A stretch of 46,065 nt of DNA, from assembly GCA_903945605.1 (NCBI GenBank), contig CAJAWH010000146.1, forward strand, positions 1-46,065, read 5' to 3'. The translations under genes were made by a program, and so were the position numbers. Below, one piece after another: positions 7,484 through 17,991 of this stretch. This DNA comes from an uncultured Methylococcaceae bacterium. GTDB taxonomy: Bacteria; Pseudomonadota; Gammaproteobacteria; Methylococcales; Methylomonadaceae. How positions within the stretch are numbered: the stretch's first letter is position 1; each line of letters opens with the position of its first letter. Under the pieces are notes generated by a model. That model was given only the letters and a program-made list of their open reading frames with translations. It ran no database searches and was not told the origin of the DNA.

Positions 7484-7591
7484 ATGCGCTTGGAATCCGC
7501 GATGCAAAGTATGGCAAGGCTTGGTTTTAAAGCCGTCACAGTGCATTACCGGCAAGGTGTGAATGCACTGGTTAGTGGGCTAAATCCGTAA
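7484..7591 (+). pseudogene. Possible small gene fragment between IS remnant and SIR2 operon
   Basis: A 35-codon frame (MRLESAMQSMARLGFKAVTV...) ends in TAA at 7589. It is open further upstream into the IS end and looks like the C-terminal tail of a protein cut off by the insertion. I do not recognise the family, and it may be chance. Confidence 0.2.
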
Positions 7592-7668
7592 ACAACAATC
7601 AATATAAGTGACTGTTTTAAATTATTTTAAATAGCGGTCATCTGAAATTTTTCTCAGTATCCCATACT

Positions 7669-10350
7669 CTAGTTGCGACGGGCTGCAGTAGCCAAGCGTC
7701 GAAATTTTTTATTTTTCTCTAGCTTAGGATTTACTTCTCGAATTTGTGCCAACGCGTTTGACAAATCATAAGGGATAATGGAGCGTTCCGCTGTCCCTAT
7801 AGTTAGATTGAGAAGCCGTAAAAATGCTTCTGCTTTTTCAGGACTGTCTATAGTTGAAAGCTTATCATCACTGTGAAGCCCATAATCAGCCATTAACCAA
7901 CAATCAAATGGTATCAGAAATCTTTCTATGATATTCATAGCCTCCACAAATGCTTCTTGGGAGATCGCAGGAAGTTTTGCAAATGCCCGGCTGATTCCCT
8001 GCGTAGTAAGTGAACGCTCCTGAGGCCATACCTTGTCTAGAAACTTGGCGGCGGAATGGAAACATTGTTCAGGTGAATCTTCTACAAATTCCACTACGGT
8101 TTTCGCAGCCTCTAATCGCATCTCATCTTCAAGACATCGGATCAACTGCTGGATACTTGCCAATGGTATCAATAGCGTTGTCTTGTCTTTGAAATAGTGT
8201 AAGCAAGTAACTACAATTTTAAATACCAAGTACTGCCTAGTCTCTCTATCTAACCTTAAATCGGTTGCGCGTTGCACCATTGGTTTGCCTAAAAGCTCCA
8301 TTAGAGCCGATGTAATAAACTCTTGGCGAGCAACTGCCCGCCACAGTATTAAGGCTTCGTTGCTATCATCCAATAATGGGGCAACAAGTTTATTTTTAGC
8401 CCACTCATTGTCAGCCGCCATAAAATAAGGCATTTCTAAAACCAGCCTGTATTTTACAATCAGGACAGTGTCCGGTGATTGGTCAATAGCATCACGCATT
8501 GCACGATGCATACTTTCTCCATTAAAAAGATTGTCTCTTGACGGTGTAATTGGACAAGCTGATAGAAAAACCCCAACCAATTTTCCAACTGGTGTGTTGT
8601 GAGTGTCCAAGTCTTGTGGCTTTTTCTGACTTGAAGAGCGAACTGCCATATTCAGGATTTGTTCATCTTCAATCGATTGCTTCCTGTTAGCGGCTTCAGC
8701 GACCTCGACTGCTATAGGCCAAAGCTTTAGCCATACCTCCAGCCCTTGGGGTAAAAGCACGACTTGCTTTGCCCATGTGGATAGCCATTGGGATATGCCT
8801 TCTATGGCTAGTCGGGTAGCACCCTCTGAAAGCTTGGAGATTAGCGATAAGACACGACCGCACTCACTATCCGTCATGCTTTCAGAGGGTTTGTGCGTCC
8901 AACCGAACCAATCCCAAACGCGATTGAATGCACTTCCTCCCTCCGAGACCGATTCAAAATCGGAAAGCACTTCGGTGATATTCACTGGTAGTCCTATCCA
9001 GTTCCTTGCACGTTCTGCAGGATCGTTATCCCAGCTACCACGAGCTGCCCCCAGCGCATCTTCTAAAGCTTTTAAACGCTTTTCACCAGTCATCAAATCA
9101 TACCGGCTGTCTGGATTCGGTTTTACCCACTGAGCTTTTGGGGATGTTAGAAAACCTTCGTCAATTCGATCCGATTGAAGCAAGTTAGGGAATTGCGGTA
9201 TCATTTCAGCCAACCAAGCTTCATCATGCTGAAGAAGAGACACGCCTGAGCTTTTTATACGATGTAACTCCTGAACAGCGCAGTAGAGACGAGCTTTTGC
9301 TTTATTATCGTCATTAGCCAAGCCAGGCCATAAGCTATTAGGTGGTTTATTTTTGATACGGGTAATGATAGCCATCTGGTCTTGTAAATCAAATTCCCCA
9401 AACCGCTTTGCCCGTAATTCAGCTATCTCAGGATAATTTTGTACATCCCAAAATTGAAGATCGCTAAGCGAGTGCAAGAAAACACTAACATCAGCTACTG
9501 GCGTAATTCTATAATCCCGTGATATTGCCGCCCAAAGGCGAATATAGACTGGGGTATTTGTAACTTTCCATCGAGAAATAAATCCTTTCGCGGAAGAAAT
9601 ATCAATCTCTACGAGCCGCGATACAACTGCATACAAGAGCTTAACAGATGGGGCAATGCCTTTATGAAACCTGTCCGGATCATAGTCGCTGTTTTTAAGC
9701 TCGGCGTTTAGGACAAAATAAACACGATGCAATTGCCCTAATCGCCACATTTGAACCTCTTCACCACCCCAAAGGCGTCGGGCAAGATTTAATCCCTTAG
9801 CTACAGCTGCTTCCAAACTTGTAGCTAACTCTGACAGAAATAAGCTGTCATTCAAAGATCCCAACAAATCAAGTATATCTGAATCATTAGTTTCACCGCT
9901 TGTGACTTGTAGAGAAAACAGAGTGTCAACTGTTTTCGGTCGCTTAGGTAATTTTAGGTAGTGAACAGCCCGATCAGAAAGCGGTTCGACCTTGAGTTGT
10001 GGTGAAACAAGTTTAACTATTAACATGATGAGTGCCCCAGATCGCTCTCCGTCACTCAGTCGTTGCTTTATAATATATGCTCCCATTGCTAAATGTTCAT
10101 CAATTTGATGATGTGACCAGCTTTCTTCAATTAAACGCCAGCCACTAAGCCAAGGTTCATGTAATTTTTGTTCAACTTGAAAGCCATCGATTAGATCAAG
10201 TATTGCAAACCGTTTAGCGGTTTCATCCGGTTTTAATTGCAATGCCCAATCGATAGTTGCCCGCTCTTCCAGACGACCTTGCAGAAACTCAATTGTTACA
10301 AAGTACGCTTTCCTTTCTCGCTCATTAAGCGTTGGCCAGCGGGGTCTCAT
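7669..10350 (-). CDS. Large helical partner protein of the SIR2 gene, unknown function
   Basis: 893 residues with no motif I recognise: no Walker A, no nuclease signature, no membrane segment and no signal peptide. The sequence is rich in Leu, Ala, Glu and Trp and looks all-helical throughout, with an arrangement suggestive of HEAT/TPR-like repeats. It ends in a basic tail (KLEKNKKFRRLATAARRN). Its ATG overlaps the SIR2 gene stop by four bases (ATGA), so the pair is co-translated. By eye the DNA is more AT-rich than its neighbours, consistent with transfer. It may be a sensor or scaffold that controls the SIR2 effector, like the helical C-terminal parts of single-chain defence sirtuins; this is inference. 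Confidence 0.75.
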   Translation of the reverse strand: MRPRWPTLNERERKAYFVTIEFLQGRLEERATIDWALQLKPDETAKRFAILDLIDGFQVEQKLHEPWLSGWRLIEESWSHHQIDEHLAMGAYIIKQRLSDGERSGALIMLIVKLVSPQLKVEPLSDRAVHYLKLPKRPKTVDTLFSLQVTSGETNDSDILDLLGSLNDSLFLSELATSLEAAVAKGLNLARRLWGGEEVQMWRLGQLHRVYFVLNAELKNSDYDPDRFHKGIAPSVKLLYAVVSRLVEIDISSAKGFISRWKVTNTPVYIRLWAAISRDYRITPVADVSVFLHSLSDLQFWDVQNYPEIAELRAKRFGEFDLQDQMAIITRIKNKPPNSLWPGLANDDNKAKARLYCAVQELHRIKSSGVSLLQHDEAWLAEMIPQFPNLLQSDRIDEGFLTSPKAQWVKPNPDSRYDLMTGEKRLKALEDALGAARGSWDNDPAERARNWIGLPVNITEVLSDFESVSEGGSAFNRVWDWFGWTHKPSESMTDSECGRVLSLISKLSEGATRLAIEGISQWLSTWAKQVVLLPQGLEVWLKLWPIAVEVAEAANRKQSIEDEQILNMAVRSSSQKKPQDLDTHNTPVGKLVGVFLSACPITPSRDNLFNGESMHRAMRDAIDQSPDTVLIVKYRLVLEMPYFMAADNEWAKNKLVAPLLDDSNEALILWRAVARQEFITSALMELLGKPMVQRATDLRLDRETRQYLVFKIVVTCLHYFKDKTTLLIPLASIQQLIRCLEDEMRLEAAKTVVEFVEDSPEQCFHSAAKFLDKVWPQERSLTTQGISRAFAKLPAISQEAFVEAMNIIERFLIPFDCWLMADYGLHSDDKLSTIDSPEKAEAFLRLLNLTIGTAERSIIPYDLSNALAQIREVNPKLEKNKKFRRLATAARRN

Positions 10351-11576
10351 CGTTCACCTTCTCTATTATGTTCCATAGCAATGCTAACAATGGCATCGAG
10401 CCAATCTATGTCAGCTTTATGCTTGGATACCAACCCTGATATCCGGACTTGTTCATTGTGGTCGTTCCCATTCCGGCGAATGAAATGATCAAATAAATCC
10501 CTGTCCGCATCGCTGGCAAGACTTCGCTTTATTTTGACGATACGCTTTATTTCTGTATCTACAGCTCGCTTATTACCATTGATGACTGATAAAACAGCCC
10601 ATCGTTTTAATGTATTAAGCAGTGCTTCATGCCCATTCGCCTCACTGTAGGGTATAGGTGTTATGCCCCTTCCCCGCCAATCCTTCAAGTCAATTGGATC
10701 CTTCGAACTGGTAAAGATGAAACGTTCCTTCACATCCTCGAAGCGATTGTCATCTGCGGCAACAGCATTTAAGAGGTATCTCATTGGTGCATCGTTGGCA
10801 CTGTAACCAATAAGAACAAGGTGGAATAACCGGGCGGCATCGTAGATAAAATCAGGCACGATTCTTCGCCGTAGATAAAATTCGCCAAAATCCTGGTCCG
10901 AAACGATAATATCGGAAAGTCTTTTAGGATTACGGTCTAATGCGCCGTGGATATGAAAAACACCTGCAAAGTCATCATTGAGTGCTGGCCTTGGAATTCC
11001 TCCCAGCGTATATGTGTTAACAGCCGTGCCTGACCTTTTGGTAGCTTCCTCTAAAAGTAAATCGAAATTGGTTGTTACAATCGCTTTTGCATCGCCACGA
11101 TCGGCCAAACGTATAAGGGTATGATGAATGGGGGCAGGCTTTATTCCTGGTTTACGGAGCAGATCGACCAAAACACGCCTAACGGTACTATTGGAATCAG
11201 TTCGTCCATCCATACGCCGTTCAAGCATTCCCAAAACAACATCGTAATCTCCGCTAATGAATCTCTTCACCTCAGCGGCCTGAGCGGGACCAAGACTTGC
11301 TTTGTCGACTTCCCAAAGATTACAAGCAACTTGAGGAATTTTGGAAATAACTTCGTACACAGGCGGATCTAGCTGCTTATAGGCTGCAATGACGAGTTCT
11401 CGAAAATCAGGCAATCCTGCTGGTTTGGATATTCCTGCCCCTGTTATAAAAAGAACTTTTCCTTGTGCATGGGCAAGAAGCAGACGTTCAGGGATAGCAG
11501 CCAATCCGACACCCAATGAAATTTGACGGCTATATATATCAATTTGGCTTTCTGATTTCTGAGTAGATACTTTCAT
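10347..11576 (-). CDS. SIR2-family protein, probable NAD-consuming defence effector
   Basis: 409 residues. The N-terminal half is a SIR2 Rossmann fold with the key NAD-site residues: GAGIS (46-50) followed by PAGLPDFRE, TTNFD (168-172), the catalytic-type His210 in FHIHGALD, and GYSANDAPMRYLL near 257. There is no Zn-binding Cys cluster of classical deacetylases, as in defence SIR2 proteins that hydrolyse NAD. The C-terminal ~130 residues are helical. It is the first gene of a two-gene operon with the 893-residue protein. Related known systems include the Dsr sirtuins, Thoeris ThsA and SIR2-HerA; none has this exact pairing as far as I can tell. The start has no strong ribosome-binding site. 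Confidence 0.85.
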   Translation of the reverse strand: MKVSTQKSESQIDIYSRQISLGVGLAAIPERLLLAHAQGKVLFITGAGISKPAGLPDFRELVIAAYKQLDPPVYEVISKIPQVACNLWEVDKASLGPAQAAEVKRFISGDYDVVLGMLERRMDGRTDSNSTVRRVLVDLLRKPGIKPAPIHHTLIRLADRGDAKAIVTTNFDLLLEEATKRSGTAVNTYTLGGIPRPALNDDFAGVFHIHGALDRNPKRLSDIIVSDQDFGEFYLRRRIVPDFIYDAARLFHLVLIGYSANDAPMRYLLNAVAADDNRFEDVKERFIFTSSKDPIDLKDWRGRGITPIPYSEANGHEALLNTLKRWAVLSVINGNKRAVDTEIKRIVKIKRSLASDADRDLFDHFIRRNGNDHNEQVRISGLVSKHKADIDWLDAIVSIAMEHNREGER

Positions 11577-11792
11577 CGTTCAACAGAGCCGGTTTTTAAC
11601 AGACGTTATTCCAACAAAACCAAAATCATATTGCGGCTTCTAGAATCGACGGATTTCAATTACCCATTGATGTTATGCAGTCTGTTTTTTCGAACGCTAC
11701 AAGTACCAGAGGCTACAGGGGTAATAAATTGGCATTATCTACTGTTGGTTTTCTTTGGGCTTGACAAAGGGAGGGTATGGTTTTTTTCAAAA

Positions 11793-12419
11793 CTATCTTG
11801 TTGCAACTTTCCTTTCCAATTGCGCCAACAACTCGGCAATCACCTGGTGTTTCATTTTCATCGCGGCCTTATTCACCACCAAGCGCGAGCTGATGTGCAT
11901 AATCAGCTCGCGTGGCTCAAGGTCATTAGCGCGTAAGGTGTTGCCGGTTTCCACCAAGTCAACAATACAATCAGCCAAGCCCACTAAGGGTGCAAGTTCC
12001 ATTGAACCGTACAGTTTAATGATTTCCGCTTGCACCCCTTGGGCGGCAAAATACTGTTCGGCAATCTTCACATATTTGGTGGCGACGCGCACCCGCCCCG
12101 TAATGGGCGGCGCATTTTTATGGGCAGCGGTCATCAACCGGCAACGGGCAATTTTTAAGTCCAGCGGTTCATAAAGGTTTTCCGCACCATGTTCGATCAG
12201 CACATCTTTACCGGCAATACCCAAATCCGCCGCCCCGTACTCGACAAAAGTGGGCACATCAGTGGCACGGATAATCACCAACTGCACATCGGCACGGGTG
12301 GTGGCCAGAATCAGCTTGCGTGAGGTATTCGGGTCATCGGTGGGGATAATGCCCGCTTCAGCCAATAGCGGCAATGCTTCGTCGTAAATGCGGCCTTTCG
12401 AAACGGCAATTGTCAGCAT
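11793..12419 (-). CDS. hisG: ATP phosphoribosyltransferase, short form
   Basis: 208 residues, the short HisG type, which lacks the C-terminal regulatory domain and normally needs HisZ. It makes phosphoribosyl-ATP from ATP and PRPP, the first step of histidine synthesis. The start ATG at 12419 has AAGG eight bases upstream; an upstream TTG at 12425 is less likely. Family blocks are [28 protein letters not shown], and a PRPP-binding loop in [16 protein letters not shown]. Last gene of the mla-murA-hisG operon, 16 bases after murA. HisZ is not in this window. Confidence 0.95.
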   Translation of the reverse strand: MLTIAVSKGRIYDEALPLLAEAGIIPTDDPNTSRKLILATTRADVQLVIIRATDVPTFVEYGAADLGIAGKDVLIEHGAENLYEPLDLKIARCRLMTAAHKNAPPITGRVRVATKYVKIAEQYFAAQGVQAEIIKLYGSMELAPLVGLADCIVDLVETGNTLRANDLEPRELIMHISSRLVVNKAAMKMKHQVIAELLAQLERKVATR

Positions 12420-12435
12420 AGTCAAACCTTAAACC

Positions 12436-13707
<1,272 letters not shown>

Positions 13708-13715
13708 TCAAATAG

Positions 13716-14045
13716 TTAGGTTTGGTTTGAGTCGGGCCAACAGACCTTGGCAAAGTAGGGGCTATTTTCCAAGCCACTGAGCTTTGCTAGCGTAAGCAAT
13801 TGCTGCGGGACATTTTTAAAACTTAAAGACAAGCGTTGCTCACGGGCATATTTTATCCACTCGATCATCAGTGCCAGTCCGGCACTGTCGGCACTGGAAA
13901 CGGCTTGCAAGTCCAACACAACTTCTTTGCTATGGTTGGCACAGCTAATCAGCTTGATGGTTTTGTGGTCAATAGTCGCAAAAGTGAGCGTTCCGGAGAC
14001 TAGGAAAACACCGTTGCCTTGATGGCTAATGGTCAGGCCGCTCAT
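13716..14045 (-). CDS. mlaB: STAS-domain protein of the Mla lipid transporter
   Basis: 109 residues with a STAS fold: VVLDLQAVSSADSAGLALMIEW is the signature with the conserved Asp-Ser. In the Mla system the STAS protein binds the MlaF ATPase and controls transporter assembly. It overlaps mlaD by four bases (ATGA at 14042-14045) and precedes murA. MlaC, which normally lies between mlaD and mlaB, is not here. Confidence 0.85.
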   Translation of the reverse strand: MSGLTISHQGNGVFLVSGTLTFATIDHKTIKLISCANHSKEVVLDLQAVSSADSAGLALMIEWIKYAREQRLSLSFKNVPQQLLTLAKLSGLENSPYFAKVCWPDSNQT

Positions 14046-14509
14046 TTTTTTTCTTCTGCGGCTTTAAACAAAAATTGCCCAATGGCCTTTTCAAGGATGA
14101 TTGCCGATTGGGTGATTTCAATTTTGTCTTGGTCTTTCAAAATGGTTTCGGAACCACCCGCTTCCAGATTGACATATTGTTCACCCAATAACCCCGCCGT
14201 AAAAATACTGGCGGTGGTGTCATCCGGAAAGGTGTTGTAATGGCTGTCGATATGCATTGCCACTACCGAATCATAGGTTTTAGGGTCAAAAGAGATAGCA
14301 ATGACTTGACCAATTTTGACACCGGCAGCGGATACCGGTGATTTGACTTTTAAGCCGCCGGAATTTTCAAAGCGGGCGGTGAGGGTATAGGTGTCGTGTT
14401 CAGCATAAGCACTGAGGTTACTGGCCTGAAAGGCCAAAAAAAACAAACCGGCAATGCCTGCGGCTACAAATAGCCCGACCAGCGTATCTTGAGTGGGTGA
14501 GTGCGACAT
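14042..14509 (-). CDS. mlaD: MCE-domain substrate-binding protein of the Mla transporter
   Basis: 155 residues from the ATG at 14509, which has GGAG nine bases upstream; an ATG at 14518 overlaps the mlaE stop and sits on that site. One N-terminal membrane anchor (VGLFVAAGIAGLFFLAFQ) precedes a single MCE domain (TARFENSGGLKVKSPVSAAGVKIGQV). MlaD hexamers form a ring that receives or hands over phospholipids between the MlaFE complex and the periplasmic carrier. Confidence 0.93.
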   Translation of the reverse strand: MSHSPTQDTLVGLFVAAGIAGLFFLAFQASNLSAYAEHDTYTLTARFENSGGLKVKSPVSAAGVKIGQVIAISFDPKTYDSVVAMHIDSHYNTFPDDTTASIFTAGLLGEQYVNLEAGGSETILKDQDKIEITQSAIILEKAIGQFLFKAAEEKK

Positions 14510-14510
14510 G

Positions 14511-15293
14511 TCAATCATCTCCGAACATGAGGGCGGTTAAAATAAAATCGAGTCCTAAAACGCTAAACGCCGAGTTGACCACGGTACGGGTAGTGGCCCG
14601 GCTGACACCTTCTGCGGTGGGCGTGGCATCGTAGCCTTCAAATAAGGCGATCCATGTGGTGACAAAACCAAAGGTGATGCTTTTAATGATGCCGTTGACA
14701 ATATCATCCTGAAAATCAATCTTAGCTTGCATTTGCGCCCAATACGCACCGTCATCGACCCCCAACAAGCCGGAACCGACCAGTTGCCCGCCTAAGATGC
14801 CAATGGCGCTGAACAATCCCGCCAACAGCGGCATCGCAATCAGGCCTGCCAAAAAACGCGGCGCAATAATGCGCTGGATAGGGTCAACCGCCATCATTTC
14901 CATGCCGGACAGTTGTTCGGTGGCCTTCATCAGGCCAATTTCGGCAGTCAGGGCGGAACCGGCACGACCGGCAAACAGCAGGGCGGACACCACTGGCCCC
15001 AGTTCCCTGACTAACGAGGTGGCGACCATTAACCCCAATGATGCTTCTGCACCAAAGTCAGATAAGGTGTAATAGCCCTGTAAACTGAGCACCATGCCCA
15101 CGAACAGGCCGGAAATGGTGATGATAAGAAAGGACAATACACCGACGGAATACAGTTGGTTGAGCAGCAATCGCGGACGCGGTATCACACTGCCGATACC
15201 GGACAAGGTTTGCAGCAAAAACCGTGTGCCCCGCCCTAGCTTGGCAAAACTGCCACGGGTTTGGTTGCCGAGTAGTTGCAATTGTTCGATCAT
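14511..15293 (-). CDS. mlaE: Permease of the Mla phospholipid ABC transporter
   Basis: 260 residues, the usual length for MlaE permeases. Several helices are visible; the conserved cytoplasmic segment ELGPVVSALLFAGRAGSALTAEIGLMKATEQL is the family hallmark (given here in words: GRAGSALTAEIG, then ATEQL). It acts in the inner membrane with MlaF (ATPase), MlaD and MlaB in retrograde phospholipid traffic that keeps the outer leaflet asymmetric. It lies 18 bases after mlaF and ends at the start of mlaD. Confidence 0.95.
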   Translation of the reverse strand: MIEQLQLLGNQTRGSFAKLGRGTRFLLQTLSGIGSVIPRPRLLLNQLYSVGVLSFLIITISGLFVGMVLSLQGYYTLSDFGAEASLGLMVATSLVRELGPVVSALLFAGRAGSALTAEIGLMKATEQLSGMEMMAVDPIQRIIAPRFLAGLIAMPLLAGLFSAIGILGGQLVGSGLLGVDDGAYWAQMQAKIDFQDDIVNGIIKSITFGFVTTWIALFEGYDATPTAEGVSRATTRTVVNSAFSVLGLDFILTALMFGDD

Positions 15294-15311
15294 GTTAAAC
15301 AGACAAAAGGG

Positions 15312-16139
15312 TTAATAACGTTTTCCCGACAACAACAGGTCATCAAAATAATCTTTAGCGGGGTAATGGAAATGCACGGGGCCGTCAGCTGTGCCGTTCA
15401 TAAACTGCTGTATCCATGCCGATGATGATTGGCGAATGGCTTCAGGCGTACCTTGACCAATGATTTTTCCATCAGCAAGCACATAGATATAATCGGCAAT
15501 AGCCGAGGTTTCATGGACATCATGCGACACGATAATACTGGTCAAACCCAATGCCGAATTCAGTGACTTGATCAGATGCACCAATACGCCCATGGAAATG
15601 GGGTCTTGACCGGTGAACGGTTCGTCATACAAAATCATCATCGGGTCCAAAGCAATGGCACGGGCCAAAGCAACCCGCCGTGCCATGCCCCCCGACAGCT
15701 CGTTAGGCATAAAATCTTTAACGCCGCGCAAACCGACCGCCTGCAATTTCATCAACACCAGCGAACGGATCATCGTTTCCGGTAAACGGGTGTGTTCACG
15801 CAACGGGAACGCCACATTATCATAAACGTTCATGTCGGTCAGCAAAGCCCCGCTTTGGAATAACATGCCGATGCGCTTACGCAATTGGAACAGCTGCTTG
15901 CGTGGCAATTGGTGGACATTTTCCCCATCCACCACAATTGTCCCTTGTGCGGGCGGCAATTGCCCCCCGATCAGCTTCAACAAGGTTGTTTTGCCGGTGC
16001 CGCTAGGCCCCATGATGGCGGTGATTTTGCCGCGTTCAAAATCCAAGGAAACATTATCGAAGATAACTTTAGGGCCACGGGAAAATGACAGGTTACGAAC
16101 AGAAACTAAGCTATTTTGATTGGAAACGAAGGTATCCAT
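15312..16139 (-). CDS. mlaF: ATPase of the Mla phospholipid ABC transporter
   Basis: 275 residues from ATG 16139; a TTG at 16160 adds seven residues and is less likely. Motifs in order: Walker A GPSGTGKTT, Q-loop QSGALLTDMN, signature LSGGMARRVALA, Walker B MILYDEPFTGQDP, switch His in IVSHDVHETSAI. It hydrolyses ATP to drive the MlaE permease. It is the first gene of mlaF-E-D-B-murA-hisG; no clear Shine-Dalgarno is visible. Confidence 0.95.
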   Translation of the reverse strand: MDTFVSNQNSLVSVRNLSFSRGPKVIFDNVSLDFERGKITAIMGPSGTGKTTLLKLIGGQLPPAQGTIVVDGENVHQLPRKQLFQLRKRIGMLFQSGALLTDMNVYDNVAFPLREHTRLPETMIRSLVLMKLQAVGLRGVKDFMPNELSGGMARRVALARAIALDPMMILYDEPFTGQDPISMGVLVHLIKSLNSALGLTSIIVSHDVHETSAIADYIYVLADGKIIGQGTPEAIRQSSSAWIQQFMNGTADGPVHFHYPAKDYFDDLLLSGKRY

Positions 16140-16319
16140 GCGTGGCAAGAAATAGTCCAAAACACAGTATTGTCCACGACTATGGATTCTTAAGTCAATG
16201 CATTAACTTTACAATAATGCCCGGATACTTTAACAAGCCGTTGCCGTGGGCGAAGATCATGGCGTACAGCTTGCGGTCAGGTGTTTATGAGGGGTGCTAC
16301 TGGCGCATTTTTTCCTTTA

Positions 16320-17975
16320 TTATGCAGGTTGCCGGGCGATTGATTGTTTGGCGGCAACCACCGCATCATCGACACTCCAAAACAGTGTATCCTCAAATTG
16401 CCCTGTTGCCAGATTAAGCAACAACTCCCTGATCGGGTCTTTTGCCCTGGCCAATAGTAGCCGTATATTTTGCCGGTCAAGGGTGTTGGCCAGCTCCAAC
16501 AAGCTTTCCGCTGCTGTACTGTCAAGATTGGCGCTTTGTTCCAAGCTGACGATAAGCACTTGCACCGCATGGGCTTTTTTTAAACGGCTGGCAATTTCCG
16601 ACAGCACCCCCTCAACACTGGCAAAAAACAGCGGCTCTTCAGGCCGTAAAATGAGTATTGCCTCGTGGGGCTGGGCATTAGGGTGGTTTTCCCTATCCAC
16701 ATAATCGCGGGAATCGCCCAGCTCTGCCAACTCCCTGACTTTGGGCCGGCTAAATGAACGTATCGCCGAAGCTAAAGATAGGCCAATGGCAATCAACATG
16801 CCGTGCAATACACCAAAAATCAACACTGCCAGCACTGCTGCCAAGGCCAAGTACTGGTCGCGGTTTATCCGCCAAAGATAGAGCAGGGCTTTGGGGTTGG
16901 CGGCGTGGCTTAAGGCGTTGATGACCGCAGCGGCGACAATCGGTTCTGGAATCAATGCCAGCCAAGGCCGTGCAAAAATGACCACCAACAACAGCATTCC
17001 GGCGGCAAATGCACCGGCCCATTTGCTTTGCGCCCCTGCCTGTTCGTTGGCGGAACTGGCGGAAAAACCAGCACCCACCGGCATCCCCTGCAATAACCCC
17101 GCCAGCAGATTGGCCGCACCTAAGGCAAATAGCTCCCGGTTAGGCTCCACGGTACTGCCGTGGTTCAGTGAGAGGCTACGGATGCTGCCCCAAGATTCGG
17201 CGACGATAATCACCAGCAAGCCACAAGACATTTCGCCCAGTTGCAGCCATTTTTCTAAGGGCAACACGGGTACGTTAAAATTCGGGGCGGTTAGTGCTAC
17301 TGGGCCGACCATAGCAATCGGCAAATTGGCAAAGTCCGCCGCGCCACTCAGTACAATGCCGGACACCAACACCACAAAAGCACCCGGTACGGCAGGCCAA
17401 CGCTTTAGCAAGCTTAATAAAGCCAAAGCCCCCATACCAATAACAGCGCCCCAGCCCATCCCTTGGTAGCTGCGCTGCAACAGCTCCAAGATAATTTGCC
17501 AAGGGGCGGTGGCTGCAACGGGGATGCCCAATAGGATAGGCAATTGTTTGGTGATAATGGTGACTGCCAACGCGAATGAAAAGCCATGCAGCACCGGACG
17601 GGAAACGAATGCCGATAGCCGTCCTAGCCCCGCCTTGGCAAACACCAACAAACCGGCGCCGGTCAAAATGACCAAGGCAAAGCCCAAATCAGCCGCCGCA
17701 TTGCCATCGGGCGGATGTAAAGACAGCACCACCGCTGCCATCAGAGCCGCTGCCGACGACGTGGGGGCGACAATGGCAAACTGGCTACCGCCCAGCCATG
17801 CATAACAACTTAAGCCAATCAGCAAGGCGATAATGGCATGTTGGATGCCCAGATGGGCAATGGCGGCGTAGGCAATGGCCTCTGGCAGCAAAATACTGGC
17901 AACCGACAAACCAGCCGCCATATCCGGCAACCATAACCGTTGCCCTGCCAGGCGGGCTACTGTTTTCCTCAGCAT
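16320..17975 (-). CDS. SulP-family anion transporter with C-terminal STAS domain
   Basis: 551 residues from the ATG at 17975; the longer frame to 18062 would overlap the upstream gene by 71 bases. The membrane part opens with LPDMAAGLSVASILLPEAIAYA, the SulP signature region, and has many helices to about residue 410. A STAS domain follows (EAILILRPEEPLFFASVEG, then VLIVSLEQSANLDSTAAESLLEL). Family members carry sulfate, bicarbonate or other anions, often with Na+ or H+. The substrate is not determinable here. Sixteen bases separate it from the ParB-like gene, so they are likely one operon. Confidence 0.9.
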   Translation of the reverse strand: MLRKTVARLAGQRLWLPDMAAGLSVASILLPEAIAYAAIAHLGIQHAIIALLIGLSCYAWLGGSQFAIVAPTSSAAALMAAVVLSLHPPDGNAAADLGFALVILTGAGLLVFAKAGLGRLSAFVSRPVLHGFSFALAVTIITKQLPILLGIPVAATAPWQIILELLQRSYQGMGWGAVIGMGALALLSLLKRWPAVPGAFVVLVSGIVLSGAADFANLPIAMVGPVALTAPNFNVPVLPLEKWLQLGEMSCGLLVIIVAESWGSIRSLSLNHGSTVEPNRELFALGAANLLAGLLQGMPVGAGFSASSANEQAGAQSKWAGAFAAGMLLLVVIFARPWLALIPEPIVAAAVINALSHAANPKALLYLWRINRDQYLALAAVLAVLIFGVLHGMLIAIGLSLASAIRSFSRPKVRELAELGDSRDYVDRENHPNAQPHEAILILRPEEPLFFASVEGVLSEIASRLKKAHAVQVLIVSLEQSANLDSTAAESLLELANTLDRQNIRLLLARAKDPIRELLLNLATGQFEDTLFWSVDDAVVAAKQSIARQPA

Positions 17976-17991
17976 AGCGGGTTTTGCCCTG

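Noticed and set aside
11667-11679. TTGATGTTATGCA, like one end of the 176-bp element
   Set aside because: No matching opposite end about 176 bp away; the downstream sequence is hisG coding and does not resemble the element.
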